From contig NZ_FPBH01000002.1 in the NCBI RefSeq assembly GCF_900116445.1, positions 310,001 to 374,000 of the forward strand: a DNA stretch of 64,000 nt, written 5' to 3'. The translations under genes and the position numbers were made by a program. Origin of the DNA: Paraburkholderia aspalathi (GTDB lineage Bacteria > Pseudomonadota > Gammaproteobacteria > Burkholderiales > Burkholderiaceae). Shown here piece after piece: positions 9,193-17,215 of the stretch. Position 1 is the first letter of the stretch. Each line of letters opens with the position of its first letter. The notes below the pieces were generated by a model. That model saw only the letters and a list, made by a program, of their open reading frames with translations. It was not told the DNA's origin and did no database searches.

Positions 9193-9957
9193 TCAGGCAA
9201 TGCCCATGATCAGCTGCGCGTTATCGATCCGATACTCGCTGCCGTTGATAAAGCGCGATTCATCCGATGCAAGGAACAGCACCAGATTCGCGATATCTTC
9301 TGGCAGACACATGCGAGCGTGCGGATCGATCGACTGCGTGAGCGCGTCGCGCGTCTCGTCGGCGGCGCCGAAGAACGGCGCGGTCATCGGCGTGAGAATG
9401 CCGTCGGGATGAATCGTGTTGCAGCGGACCTTGTAGCCCTGCTGCTTGCAGTGCGAGGCGATCGCACGCGTCATGGCCGTCACCGCGCCCTTGCTGGCCG
9501 AGTAGGCGCAGAACATACCGAGCCCGCCCAACGCCGCCACCGACGACATGTTGACGATCGACCCGCCCTTCTCCTTCATCGCTTTGACGGCCGCGCGGCA
9601 ACCGAGAAAGTAGCCTTCGGCATTGATGCGCAGCACGCGCTGCCATTGTTCGAGCGTGGTGTCTTCAATGCTGCCGAGCAACAGCACCGCGGCGTTGTTG
9701 ACCAGCACATCCGGTGTGCCGAAAGTCGTTTGCGCCGCGCCGAACACATCGTTCCAGCCTGTCTCGGACGTAATGTCGTGACGCACGAACAGTGCGACAT
9801 CGCCGATCTGCGCGGCCACTTCGCGGCCGGCTTCCTCGTTGACGTCGGTGAGCACGACACGCGCGCCTTCACGGGCGAACAGCAACGCGTCCTGTTTGCC
9901 GACGCCGCTCGCGGCGCCCGTCACGACGGCGATCTTGCCTTTGAGTCTGTCTCCCAT
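9193..9957 (-). CDS. SDR, 3-beta/17-beta-hydroxysteroid dehydrogenase-like
   Basis: This 254-residue classical short-chain dehydrogenase has the cofactor motif TGAASGVG, NNAA, Ser in NMSSVAA and the catalytic YSASK. IHPDGILTPM and LVLFLASDESRFINGSE closely recall the 3-beta/17-beta-hydroxysteroid dehydrogenase of Comamonas testosteroni, including the VRHD segment. That enzyme oxidises 3- or 17-hydroxyl groups of steroids with NAD. The gene lies 11 bp before the kshB-like gene and 21 bp after a steroid-type flavoprotein, so the context agrees. The family is certain; the specificity is inferred. Confidence 0.88.
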   Translation of the reverse strand: MGDRLKGKIAVVTGAASGVGKQDALLFAREGARVVLTDVNEEAGREVAAQIGDVALFVRHDITSETGWNDVFGAAQTTFGTPDVLVNNAAVLLLGSIEDTTLEQWQRVLRINAEGYFLGCRAAVKAMKEKGGSIVNMSSVAALGGLGMFCAYSASKGAVTAMTRAIASHCKQQGYKVRCNTIHPDGILTPMTAPFFGAADETRDALTQSIDPHARMCLPEDIANLVLFLASDESRFINGSEYRIDNAQLIMGIA

Positions 9958-9978
9958 CTTCGTTCTCTCTTTTCAGTG

Positions 9979-11676
9979 TCAGTCAGTTTCAGTCAGGGAA
10001 TGGGCGGTGTTCGCGAGAACCACGCCCGCTGCGGCCCGGCCTGCCTGGCGGCCAGACCAGATACAGTCCGCGAGCGAGAGGCCGCTCACGTAATGATTCG
10101 ATGCCAGGCCGCACGCAGCCCGGCCGGCGGCGAACAGGCCTTCGATCGGCGCGCCCTGCTCAGAGAGCACGGCATTCGTTGTTTCGTCGACCCGCAAACC
10201 ACCCAACGTGATCGACGGACAGGGGAAAACGCGACTGTCCGATGAAATATCGATCGCGTAGTAAGGCCCGTATATGAGCGGCTGCAACATCGCGGCGGAT
10301 TTGCCGAACGCACGGTCGATGCCGTCGAGCGCGCCCAGGTTGTAGGCGTTGATGGTTCGCTCGAGCACCGCCGGATCGCTGCCGATGCGAGCCGCAAGTT
10401 CTGCCACCGAGCGGGCGCGTTTGCGGCCTGCCAGCATCAACAGCATCGCGGGTACGCTTTGAAACGCCCACAGCTTGCCGCGCAAACATTCCTTGAGTGC
10501 GAGCTTCACGAGCTGCGCATCGAGAATCAGCCACGCGTGCCCGTCGCGGGTTTCGCACATCGCATGGCCGAGCGCGGCACCATAGACTTCCTCGTTGCAG
10601 AAGCGCTCGCCATTGCGATCCACGACGCAGCCTTGCGCCCACGCATACGGCGGATTGATGAAGCGCCAGGCGGACACGCGTTCGAGCCGCTGCGCCACGC
10701 CGCCGGCAGACAGACCGAGCCGGATGCCGGAGCCGTCGCAACCGGTTGTGCCAAGACGCCAGTTCGGCAGATAGCGCGGCGCGTAGTGCGTCACCATCGA
10801 CCGGTTGAAGATAAAGCCGCCGGTGCTCAGCACCACCGCATCGGCCTTGATCGTGATGAGCCGGCCCTCGCGCTGCTCGAGGCGATGGAGCGCAACGCGT
10901 AGCCGGTCGGCCCATGCCGGCATGCCGTTATGCAGGCGTTCCGCCCAGCGTGCGAGCCGCCGGTGGGCGCGCTGGGCACGGCCCGGCGCCACTTGCCAGA
11001 CTTGCGCGCCAATCACGCGCCCGCTGCGGTCGGTGATCAAGCGGCGCACGCTTGCGTGGCACAGCGTGTCGATGAACGGCTGCGCATCCACCGCGCGCCG
11101 CAACGTGTCGTACAGCACGCGCCCCGACATGCCATCGCCGACCACGCGATGCCCGCGCGGTGCCGGCGCATGTTCGCGCACGGCGTCACCTACAGCTTCA
11201 TTGCCGGAGTAATACAGGTAACAGCGGTTCTGCGGATACGACGTCTTGCGCGGCGGCACCGATGCGGCAAAACGCACGCCGAGACGTTCGAGCCAGCGCA
11301 GCATATCGACGCTGCCTGCGCAGAAGCGTGTGAGCGTCGCCGCGGACACCGCGTCACCCACTTCCTGCTGCAGGTACACGAACATCGCCTCGGGCGTGTC
11401 GCTGTAGCCCGCTTCGGTTTGATAGCGCGTGCCGCCGCCTGCATAGACCACGCCGCCGCTTTTCGCGCTTGCGCCACCGCCCTCGAATCGCTCGACGATC
11501 CGAACTTTCGCGCCGGCCGTCGCTGCTTCCAGCGCGGCACATGCGCCCGCTGCACCAAAGCCCGCAACCAGCACGTCGCACACGTCGTCCCAGCGCACGC
11601 ACGCAGGATCGTCGACGACGAACGGCGTTTCGACCGGCGCGGTCGATTCCTGCTGTGCGGACGAAGGGCTCTGCAT
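9979..11676 (-). CDS. FAD-dependent 3-ketosteroid delta-4(5-alpha)-dehydrogenase-like protein
   Basis: The start at 11674-11676 gives 565 residues and avoids overlap with the flavin reductase gene. An N-terminal Rossmann FAD motif (VLVAGFGAAGACAALEA) and the C-terminal GLFAAGRAACGL...NHYVSGLSLADC place it in the succinate dehydrogenase/KstD flavoprotein family. The Tyr-Val-Ser-Gly-Leu-Ser segment resembles the active-site tail of delta-4(5-alpha)-ketosteroid dehydrogenases rather than the Tyr-Pro-Gly-x-Gly of delta-1 enzymes. It would oxidise 5-alpha-3-ketosteroids to 4-enes. Paired with the kstD-like gene, it suggests both ring-A desaturations are encoded. An Arg-rich insertion lies near residues 225-255. 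Confidence 0.8.
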   Translation of the reverse strand: MQSPSSAQQESTAPVETPFVVDDPACVRWDDVCDVLVAGFGAAGACAALEAATAGAKVRIVERFEGGGASAKSGGVVYAGGGTRYQTEAGYSDTPEAMFVYLQQEVGDAVSAATLTRFCAGSVDMLRWLERLGVRFAASVPPRKTSYPQNRCYLYYSGNEAVGDAVREHAPAPRGHRVVGDGMSGRVLYDTLRRAVDAQPFIDTLCHASVRRLITDRSGRVIGAQVWQVAPGRAQRAHRRLARWAERLHNGMPAWADRLRVALHRLEQREGRLITIKADAVVLSTGGFIFNRSMVTHYAPRYLPNWRLGTTGCDGSGIRLGLSAGGVAQRLERVSAWRFINPPYAWAQGCVVDRNGERFCNEEVYGAALGHAMCETRDGHAWLILDAQLVKLALKECLRGKLWAFQSVPAMLLMLAGRKRARSVAELAARIGSDPAVLERTINAYNLGALDGIDRAFGKSAAMLQPLIYGPYYAIDISSDSRVFPCPSITLGGLRVDETTNAVLSEQGAPIEGLFAAGRAACGLASNHYVSGLSLADCIWSGRQAGRAAAGVVLANTAHSLTETD

Positions 11677-11692
11677 CACGCCGCGCGCCCGC

Positions 11693-12211
11693 TTATGCCG
11701 CTGCGCAGCGCATGGGCGCCGCGGCAGTCGTATAGATGCCGTCCACATACACCAGCGGATCGACCTCGCCGCTAATCAACACCTGCTCGACACGGCCGAT
11801 GAAGATCGCATGCGTGCCGTAGTCGAAGCGGCCGTCCTGGGTGCAGATCAGGCTCGCCTGCGCATCGTGCAGATACGGCACGCCATGATCCGAGGTCTGC
11901 CAGTTGCCGGTGGTGAAGCGTTCCTCGCCTTTGAGGCGCCCGCTGCAATCGATGGCAATGTGCTGATGCTGTGCCGAGAGCACGTTCACGCAAAACGCCG
12001 CGCCTTTGTCGAGCGGTGGAAAAATCGACGATGTGCGATTAATGCAGATCAGCAGCGACGGCGGTTCGGTCGAGAGCGAATCGACCGCGGTGGCCGACAT
12101 CGAATAGCGCCTTTCGCCGTCATTGCAACTGATGACCGCGACCGAGCGCGCGAGCCGGCGCATCGCCAGCAGCATGTCGGCCCGCAACGGATGAGAGGTG
12201 GGTTCAGTCAT
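11693..12211 (-). CDS. hsaB: NAD(P)H:flavin reductase, HsaB-like
   Basis: This 172-residue protein of the flavin reductase (split FMN barrel) family shows MRRLARSVAVISC, the middle segment SLLICINRTSSIFP and GDGRFDYGTHAIFIGRV-like residues with Asp-His elements. Its ATG overlaps the kstD-like stop by 4 bp. HsaB supplies reduced flavin to HsaA, which hydroxylates the aromatised steroid ring A. The hsaA-like gene is in the same operon, two genes upstream, so this is the probable reductase partner. Confidence 0.87.
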   Translation of the reverse strand: MTEPTSHPLRADMLLAMRRLARSVAVISCNDGERRYSMSATAVDSLSTEPPSLLICINRTSSIFPPLDKGAAFCVNVLSAQHQHIAIDCSGRLKGEERFTTGNWQTSDHGVPYLHDAQASLICTQDGRFDYGTHAIFIGRVEQVLISGEVDPLVYVDGIYTTAAAPMRCAAA

Positions 12212-13995
12212 GGCGTGACTCCGCGAAGTTCGCTGCTGGCAGCGCGTGCTGGTTCTGAAATACTGCTAACGCCGTCGCGTTCATCTTCGCTATCGGCAAG
12301 ATGATTGGCAGCGATGTAACCAAAGGTCATGGCAGGGCCGAGCGTCGAGCCCGCGCCCGGGTAGCTCGCCCCCATCATTGACGCGCTGGTGTTGCCGATC
12401 GCATAGAGCCCGGCAATCGGCGTACCGTCGACGTGCAGCACACGAGCGCTGGCGTCGGTCAGGAGACCGCCTTTGGTGCCGATGTCGCCCGCGTCGATAC
12501 GTACCCCGTAAAAGGGTCCGGTCTCGATCGGCGCGAGGCACGGATTGGGCTTGACGCCCGGGTCGCCGTAGTAGGTGTCGAAGGCGTTGCCGCCTTTGGC
12601 GAACTCTTCGTCGATACCGGTCGCGGCGTAGCGATTCATCTTCGCCACGGTGTCGCGTAAGCCTTGTGCGTCGACGCCGATCTGCGCGGCCAGCGCATCG
12701 AGTGAAACGGCCTTGTAGAGCAAGGAACGGAACGCCGCGGGGATGCGGTTGTCCGGCATCATCGCGCCGGGCATGATCGGCCCGCATGGATATTTGCGGC
12801 GGAACTGCGCGTCGAATACCATCCACGCCGGCACGCACGCACCGGTTTGCGCATGGTCGCGATACATCGCCGGCACGAACTCCGAATACGGCGCGGCCTC
12901 GTTGACGAAGCGCTTGCCGAGTCCGTTGACGACCACGCAACCCGGCAGATTGCGTTCGACGAACAACGCGCGCTGCTTCTCTTCCTGATCGACGTGAACG
13001 GTCGGCGCGCCCCAGACGTGTTCCATCAATGCGATCTGCGCGCCCAGTTTCAGGCCGACGGCAATCGCGTCACCTGTGTTGTTCGGCGGGGTCGCACTCC
13101 ACTGCGCTTGCGTGGGACGCGGCAGATAGCGCTCACGCATCGCCTGATTGCGTTCGAAGCCGCCCGCCGCGAGAATCACGCCGCGCCTCGCGAGCACTCG
13201 CACGCTTTCTCCACCGCGTTCGACCGCGACGCCCGTTACGCGGCCGTCTGCTTCGAGCAACTCGCTCATCGGCGCGTTGAGCCACAGCGGAACGTCGCGA
13301 TCGAGCAAGGCGCGGCGCAGGCCACCTGCCAACGCGTTGCCGAGCGTCAGGCGCCGATCGCGCCGCGAGCGGCTGCGTGCGCGCAGATCGAACCAGTAGC
13401 GGCCGAATTGCTTCAGCGCCAGCCCGATATAACCCGGTGCTTTCGACAGGAGCATGTGCGCCTCTTTCGAGGTCACCGCCACTCGTCCACCGATCAACGT
13501 TCCGGGTGAAGGCAGGCGTAGCCGCGCGAATTCTTCGCCGAGAGACGCGCCGTCCACCGGTAACGGATCGAGCGCGCGGTAACCAGGCATCGAACCTGGC
13601 AAGTCCTGAAAGTAGTCCGCGTACTTCGGCAACGCTTCATAACGCACCGGCGTATTCGCTTCGACATAGCGCAGCATTTGCGGTGCGGTGTCGAGATAGG
13701 CATCGATCCGGTCGGTTGCGGTCACGCCTTTCGTACAGGCGTCGATATAGGTTCGTGCGGCTTCGCGCGTGTCCGTGGCGCCCAGTTCGGCGATATGGTG
13801 GTTGCACGGAATCCAGATGCCGCCACCCGACACCGCCGAGGTTCCGCCGTATACGTCGCTTTTTTCAAGCACCACGACGGACAGGCCGCGGTCGGCCGCG
13901 CGACAGGCGGCCAGCATGCCGCCCGCGCCGGAGCCGACCACCACCACGTCGAACACGTAGGTCTGCGTTTGCTGTTCGCTCATGGCGGCATCCAT
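12208..13995 (-). CDS. kstD: 3-ketosteroid delta-1-dehydrogenase, KstD
   Basis: This is a 595-residue FAD flavoprotein with VVVVGSGAGGMLAACRA at the N-terminus and GGTSAVSGGGIWIPCN. The C-terminal GLYAIGNTSASMMGASYPGAGSTLG holds the Tyr and Gly that correspond to Tyr487 and Gly491 of Rhodococcus KstD1, which promote enolisation of the 3-keto group. DLGTKGGL also matches the family. KstD introduces the C1-C2 double bond into ring A, which with 9-alpha-hydroxylation breaks ring B. Its start overlaps the hsaA-like stop by one base. The C-terminus carries about 25 extra polar residues. Confidence 0.92.
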   Translation of the reverse strand: MDAAMSEQQTQTYVFDVVVVGSGAGGMLAACRAADRGLSVVVLEKSDVYGGTSAVSGGGIWIPCNHHIAELGATDTREAARTYIDACTKGVTATDRIDAYLDTAPQMLRYVEANTPVRYEALPKYADYFQDLPGSMPGYRALDPLPVDGASLGEEFARLRLPSPGTLIGGRVAVTSKEAHMLLSKAPGYIGLALKQFGRYWFDLRARSRSRRDRRLTLGNALAGGLRRALLDRDVPLWLNAPMSELLEADGRVTGVAVERGGESVRVLARRGVILAAGGFERNQAMRERYLPRPTQAQWSATPPNNTGDAIAVGLKLGAQIALMEHVWGAPTVHVDQEEKQRALFVERNLPGCVVVNGLGKRFVNEAAPYSEFVPAMYRDHAQTGACVPAWMVFDAQFRRKYPCGPIMPGAMMPDNRIPAAFRSLLYKAVSLDALAAQIGVDAQGLRDTVAKMNRYAATGIDEEFAKGGNAFDTYYGDPGVKPNPCLAPIETGPFYGVRIDAGDIGTKGGLLTDASARVLHVDGTPIAGLYAIGNTSASMMGASYPGAGSTLGPAMTFGYIAANHLADSEDERDGVSSISEPARAASSELRGVTP

Positions 13996-15200
13996 CAAAC
14001 GAAGAAATCGGTATTCGGACGTCCGAGCATCACGGCGCCGAGATTCTGGCCGAAGCGGTCAAGGTTGTTGGCGTAGTGCGCGCGCGCCGCATGCAGATCG
14101 AGAAAGCGCCGCACCAGCGGATTGCGGTTGTAAATGCCGTTGCCACCCGCGTAGCGCAGCAGCGCGTTGGCAGCCTGCGCGCAGCGTTCAGCCACTTGCG
14201 CGGATTGATAGCGGAAGTGCACGCGCCGTTCAATCGATACCGCCGGTCCGCCGTTGGCGGCCGCGAGCAGTTCGGCGAAATTGCGTTTGAGCAGCAGCTT
14301 CATTTCATCGAGCGCGACAGCCGCGTTGGCGCAGGCGGTTTGCGCGCCGGTATCGTCGGTGGTTTTCGCGCCGCTGTTGGCGCTCACGCGCGTCGCCGCG
14401 TAGGACGTGAAGTCGTCCAGCGCGCCTTGCAATGCGCCGATGCACGCGGTACACACCGCCCGTACGAAGATCTGCGCAAACGGCAGATGGAACAGAGGCG
14501 CATCGTTGACTGAGAGGCCGGGGCTCGTGCCCATCATGCCGTCGATGGCTTTGTGCGTGCGATAGTCCGGCACGAACGCATCGTTCACCACGATGTCGTG
14601 GCTGCCGGTCGCGCGCAAGCCCAGCACGTCCCAATCCTGCTCAATCGTGTAATCGCTTTTCGGCAGCAGGAAGGTGCGGTATTCCGGCGGTTCACCTTCT
14701 TTCGCCGGCGGCACCAGCGCGCCGAGAAAGATCCATTCGCACAGTTCGCTGCCGCTGGAAAACTTCCAGTGCCCGGACAACCGGAAGCCGTCTTCAACGG
14801 GCGTCACGCGGCCCACCGGCATATAGGTCGACGCGATCAGCGTGCTTTGATCCTTGCCCCACACATCCTGCTGCGCGCGTTCGTCGAACAGCGCCAGTTG
14901 CCAGTTATGCACGCCAACCACGCCGTACACCCACGCGGTCGACATACAGCCGCGCGCCACGGCCATCTGAATCTCGAAGAAGGTCTGCGGATCGAGCTCG
15001 TAGCCGCCGTAACGCTTCGGCTGAAGCACCTTGAAAAAGCCGGCCGCCTGAAAATCGGCCACGGTTTCTACGGGAATCCGGCCATTTGCCTCGGCCTGCG
15101 CGGCACGCCCGGCGAGTACCGGCGCGAGCGCTTCGGCGCGGGCGATCAGTTCGGCTGCAAGGGCTTTCGAATCGTTGTCGCGATGCACGGCTGTCTCCAT
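13995..15200 (-). CDS. hsaA: Flavin-dependent 3-HSA hydroxylase, oxygenase component, HsaA-like
   Basis: The 401-residue protein belongs to the acyl-CoA-dehydrogenase-fold, two-component flavin monooxygenases (group D), not to true dehydrogenases. It has GGYELDPQTFFEIQMAVARGCMSTAWVYG, WKFSSGSELCEW and GLRATGSHDIVV, and ends NTDFFV. HsaA adds the 4-hydroxyl to 3-HSA, the aromatised steroid ring A, using FMNH2 from HsaB. A site of the shared 20-bp motif is about 78 bp upstream, so transcription of the long operon may begin here. Dibenzothiophene or chlorophenol-type oxygenases are relatives. Confidence 0.9.
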   Translation of the reverse strand: METAVHRDNDSKALAAELIARAEALAPVLAGRAAQAEANGRIPVETVADFQAAGFFKVLQPKRYGGYELDPQTFFEIQMAVARGCMSTAWVYGVVGVHNWQLALFDERAQQDVWGKDQSTLIASTYMPVGRVTPVEDGFRLSGHWKFSSGSELCEWIFLGALVPPAKEGEPPEYRTFLLPKSDYTIEQDWDVLGLRATGSHDIVVNDAFVPDYRTHKAIDGMMGTSPGLSVNDAPLFHLPFAQIFVRAVCTACIGALQGALDDFTSYAATRVSANSGAKTTDDTGAQTACANAAVALDEMKLLLKRNFAELLAAANGGPAVSIERRVHFRYQSAQVAERCAQAANALLRYAGGNGIYNRNPLVRRFLDLHAARAHYANNLDRFGQNLGAVMLGRPNTDFFV

Positions 15201-15268
15201 GATGGCGCGCGAGATGGGTGTCGCGCCTGTTTTGTTGGGTTCATCTTCGAGCCGCGGCTGCGGCGTCG

Positions 15269-15288
15269 CATCGTCTGAAGGGACTAGC
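15269..15288 (-). promoter_or_regulatory. Shared 20-bp motif, site B (upstream of hsaA-like gene)
   Basis: On the minus strand it reads GCTAGTCC, four bases, AGACGATG, differing from site A only in the central spacer. It lies in the 121-bp gap between the LLM gene and the hsaA-like gene, pointing toward the latter. Confidence 0.6.
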
Positions 15289-15321
15289 GACGCCCGCCTC
15301 GCGTGCTCTTATGCAACGGCC

Positions 15322-16476
15322 TTATGCGGCAACCTGCGCCTTCTGCTTCTCGGCCTTCAGGCGATTGAAATACGGAATCACGTGCTCGCCGATGTTGCGA
15401 ATCGTTTCGAGCTGCGCTTCCTGGGACACCGTGCCCATCTGGCAGAGGAACAGCACTTCATCCACACCCGCTTCCATCAACCGGCCCACATAGCCGATGC
15501 AATCGTCGACGGTGCCGTAGGCGTGATTCGGGTTCATCATCGAAAGCGCCGGATCGCTGAAGTCGACCACCACCTCCTCCGACGCGAAGCGCGAACGGAT
15601 CACCATTTCGCCGGTATTGCCCTTCACGAGGTCATCGCCCCAGCTATCCGGATTCGGGCGCTCGCCGCCGGTGTACCAGTACGCCAGCGACTCCATGAAG
15701 TAGCGCTGACCGCGAATACCGATCTTGCGGGCCTGCTGGCCATCGTTCAGCACCACGGTCGGGCACAGCGCTGCCAGATGCTGCGTCGGACGGAAACCGA
15801 CCTGGTCTTCGGCTTTGCGGGTCGCCCATGCCTCGCGATACAGGGAATTTTTCTTCGCGACTTCATCAGGACCGCCGAAACCGAGCACCAACGCACCCAG
15901 ACCGCGTTGTCCGGCGCGCAGCAAGCCGTCGTTGTTGGTGCACGCCATATACATCGGCGGATGCGGGTCCTGGAACGGCTTCGGGTGAATCGGCCGTTTA
16001 GGAATCTTGATGTATTTGCCGTCGTGCTCGATCTCGTCCTGCACGAACATCTTCGGCACCAGGTACATCGATTCGTCGATCATCGGTTGCAGCTCGGCGA
16101 GGTCGTAGCCGAATGCCCCAGCTTCCTGCTGGCTGCCGCCTTTGCCGACGCCGAAATGCACGCGGCCGCCCGACAGAATGTCGAGCATGGCCACACGTTC
16201 GGCCACCTTGATCGGGTGATTCATCGCGGGCGGCAGGCAGATCACGCCGTGGCCGAGGCCAATGCGGGTGGTGCGGCCGGCCAGATACGCGAGGAAGGTT
16301 TCCGGGGCGCTCATATGCGCGTAGTTCGTCAGCGACGTGTGTTCGACGCACCAGACGGTATCGAAACCCATCTGTTCGGCGAGCAAGGCCTGCTCGACGG
16401 TCTCCTTGAATACCCGGTGATCGCCTTCCCGCGAAGCGTCCGTGGTTTGGGCTTCGTAGATCAGAGAAAACTTCAT
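15322..16476 (-). CDS. LLM class flavin-dependent oxidoreductase (luciferase-like monooxygenase)
   Basis: From the ATG at 16474-16476 the protein has 384 residues. GGAG seven bases before this ATG makes it preferable to an ATG five codons upstream. The N-terminal MKFSLIYEAQ, EQMGFDTVWCVEH and LDILSGGRVHFGVGKGG are bacterial-luciferase-family TIM-barrel features binding reduced flavin. Members oxidise carbonyls, alkanes or ring carbons in two-component systems, and the HsaB-like reductase could serve it. It has its own motif site (C) upstream and leads into the hsaA-kstD operon. I know of no assigned LLM step in steroid ring degradation, so the substrate is open. Confidence 0.88.
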   Translation of the reverse strand: MKFSLIYEAQTTDASREGDHRVFKETVEQALLAEQMGFDTVWCVEHTSLTNYAHMSAPETFLAYLAGRTTRIGLGHGVICLPPAMNHPIKVAERVAMLDILSGGRVHFGVGKGGSQQEAGAFGYDLAELQPMIDESMYLVPKMFVQDEIEHDGKYIKIPKRPIHPKPFQDPHPPMYMACTNNDGLLRAGQRGLGALVLGFGGPDEVAKKNSLYREAWATRKAEDQVGFRPTQHLAALCPTVVLNDGQQARKIGIRGQRYFMESLAYWYTGGERPNPDSWGDDLVKGNTGEMVIRSRFASEEVVVDFSDPALSMMNPNHAYGTVDDCIGYVGRLMEAGVDEVLFLCQMGTVSQEAQLETIRNIGEHVIPYFNRLKAEKQKAQVAA

Positions 16477-16597
16477 TGCGTGCGTCTCCATGAATTTTGG
16501 ACTGTGCTGAAACGGGCGGCCCGCTCCCGACCCACCGATTCCTACGATGATCGTGACGGTCCACGGAATGAAGTTTCAGTTCGCGCGTGCGGGCCAG

Positions 16598-16617
16598 CAT
16601 CGTCTATTTGGATTAAC
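16598..16617 (-). promoter_or_regulatory. Shared 20-bp motif, site C (upstream of LLM gene)
   Basis: On the minus strand it reads GTTAATCC, four bases, AGACGATG. It is the most divergent in the left half but keeps the right half exactly. It lies about 130 bp before the LLM start. Confidence 0.5.
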
Positions 16618-16691
16618 GGTGTGCGCTTTGACTTAGATGCTTTGATCGAAGGCGCCTTTCGCCGCCGATTTGGCCGTGTTTTCGCACTTCG

Positions 16692-16711
16692 GCTAGTCCG
16701 ATTGGACCTCG
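16692..16711 (+). promoter_or_regulatory. Shared 20-bp motif, site D (upstream of VOC gene)
   Basis: On the plus strand it reads GCTAGTCC, GATT, GGACCTCG. The left half is identical to sites A and B, while the right end departs. It points toward the VOC gene, whose ATG is about 82 bp from the site centre. A possible -10 (TACGAT) follows about 22 bp downstream. Confidence 0.5.
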
Positions 16712-16782
16712 TGCGGCGCTCGCCCGCAGCGCTACGATCGAGCCGCCATACAACGCGGCTCAACTGATGGGAGTGCAATGCA

Positions 16783-17133
16783 ATGAAGGCTTCGATGATG
16801 CTGTACCCGGTCGACACGATCGATGCGGCGCTGCCGCTCTTTGTCGACGGGCTAGGCTTGACGGTGAAGTTTCGTGACGGCGAACGCTATTGCGCGCTCG
16901 ACGGTGGCGCGCTGAGCATCGCGCTGGTGGCGGGTGAAGAACGGATCGTCGAACGCGCGGCGCTGGTGTTTCGCGTCGATGAAAACGACGACCTGTATGC
17001 AGCAATGGCGCGCGTGGTGGCGGCAGGCGCGTCAGTGCGCGTGCCGGTGCAGCAAGGACCACACGAATTGCGTGCGGTGCTGGAAGACAAGAACGGTGCG
17101 TTACTGGTGTTGTCGCAAAAGCGCGCGGGCTAA
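16783..17133 (+). CDS. Small VOC (glyoxalase/bleomycin-resistance fold) protein
   Basis: This 116-residue single-module VOC protein (MLYPVDTIDAALPLFVDGLGLTVKFRDGERYCALD) follows a GGGAG ribosome site. It lacks the His-His-Glu set of the extradiol dioxygenase and is half its length, so it is probably an isomerase, binding protein or lyase rather than a ring-cleavage enzyme. It is divergent from the LLM gene, shares the motif-bearing promoter region and converges on the LuxR gene across a hairpin. Its function is unknown. Confidence 0.8.
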   Translation: MKASMMLYPVDTIDAALPLFVDGLGLTVKFRDGERYCALDGGALSIALVAGEERIVERAALVFRVDENDDLYAAMARVVAAGASVRVPVQQGPHELRAVLEDKNGALLVLSQKRAG

Positions 17134-17142
17134 GACGTCGGA

Positions 17143-17191
17143 GGGCGCCATGTGTACCGCGCCGGATGCAGGCGCGGCGCACATGACGCCC
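17143..17191. terminator. Long imperfect hairpin between convergent genes
   Basis: Arms 17143-17163 and 17171-17191 pair over 21 bases with a few mismatches around the 7-base loop GGATGCA. The hairpin sits between the VOC stop and the LuxR stop, where a bidirectional terminator is expected. There is no clear T run, so Rho-independent action is uncertain. Confidence 0.55.
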
Positions 17192-17215
17192 CCGTTCAAT
17201 TGAGTTGAAGCAGGT

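Larger units (their letters stand above)
16477..16782. other. Divergent intergenic region between LLM and VOC genes
   Basis: This 306-bp gap contains no convincing gene. It holds two oppositely oriented copies of the shared 20-bp motif, one for each divergent gene, with centres about 95 bp apart. It is therefore a bidirectional control region. Confidence 0.7.

Noticed and set aside
10000..15200. Fumarate reductase or acyl-CoA dehydrogenase role for the flavoproteins
   Set aside because: Active-site tails and the surrounding hsaBC-ipd genes point to ketosteroid dehydrogenases and an HsaA-type oxygenase instead.
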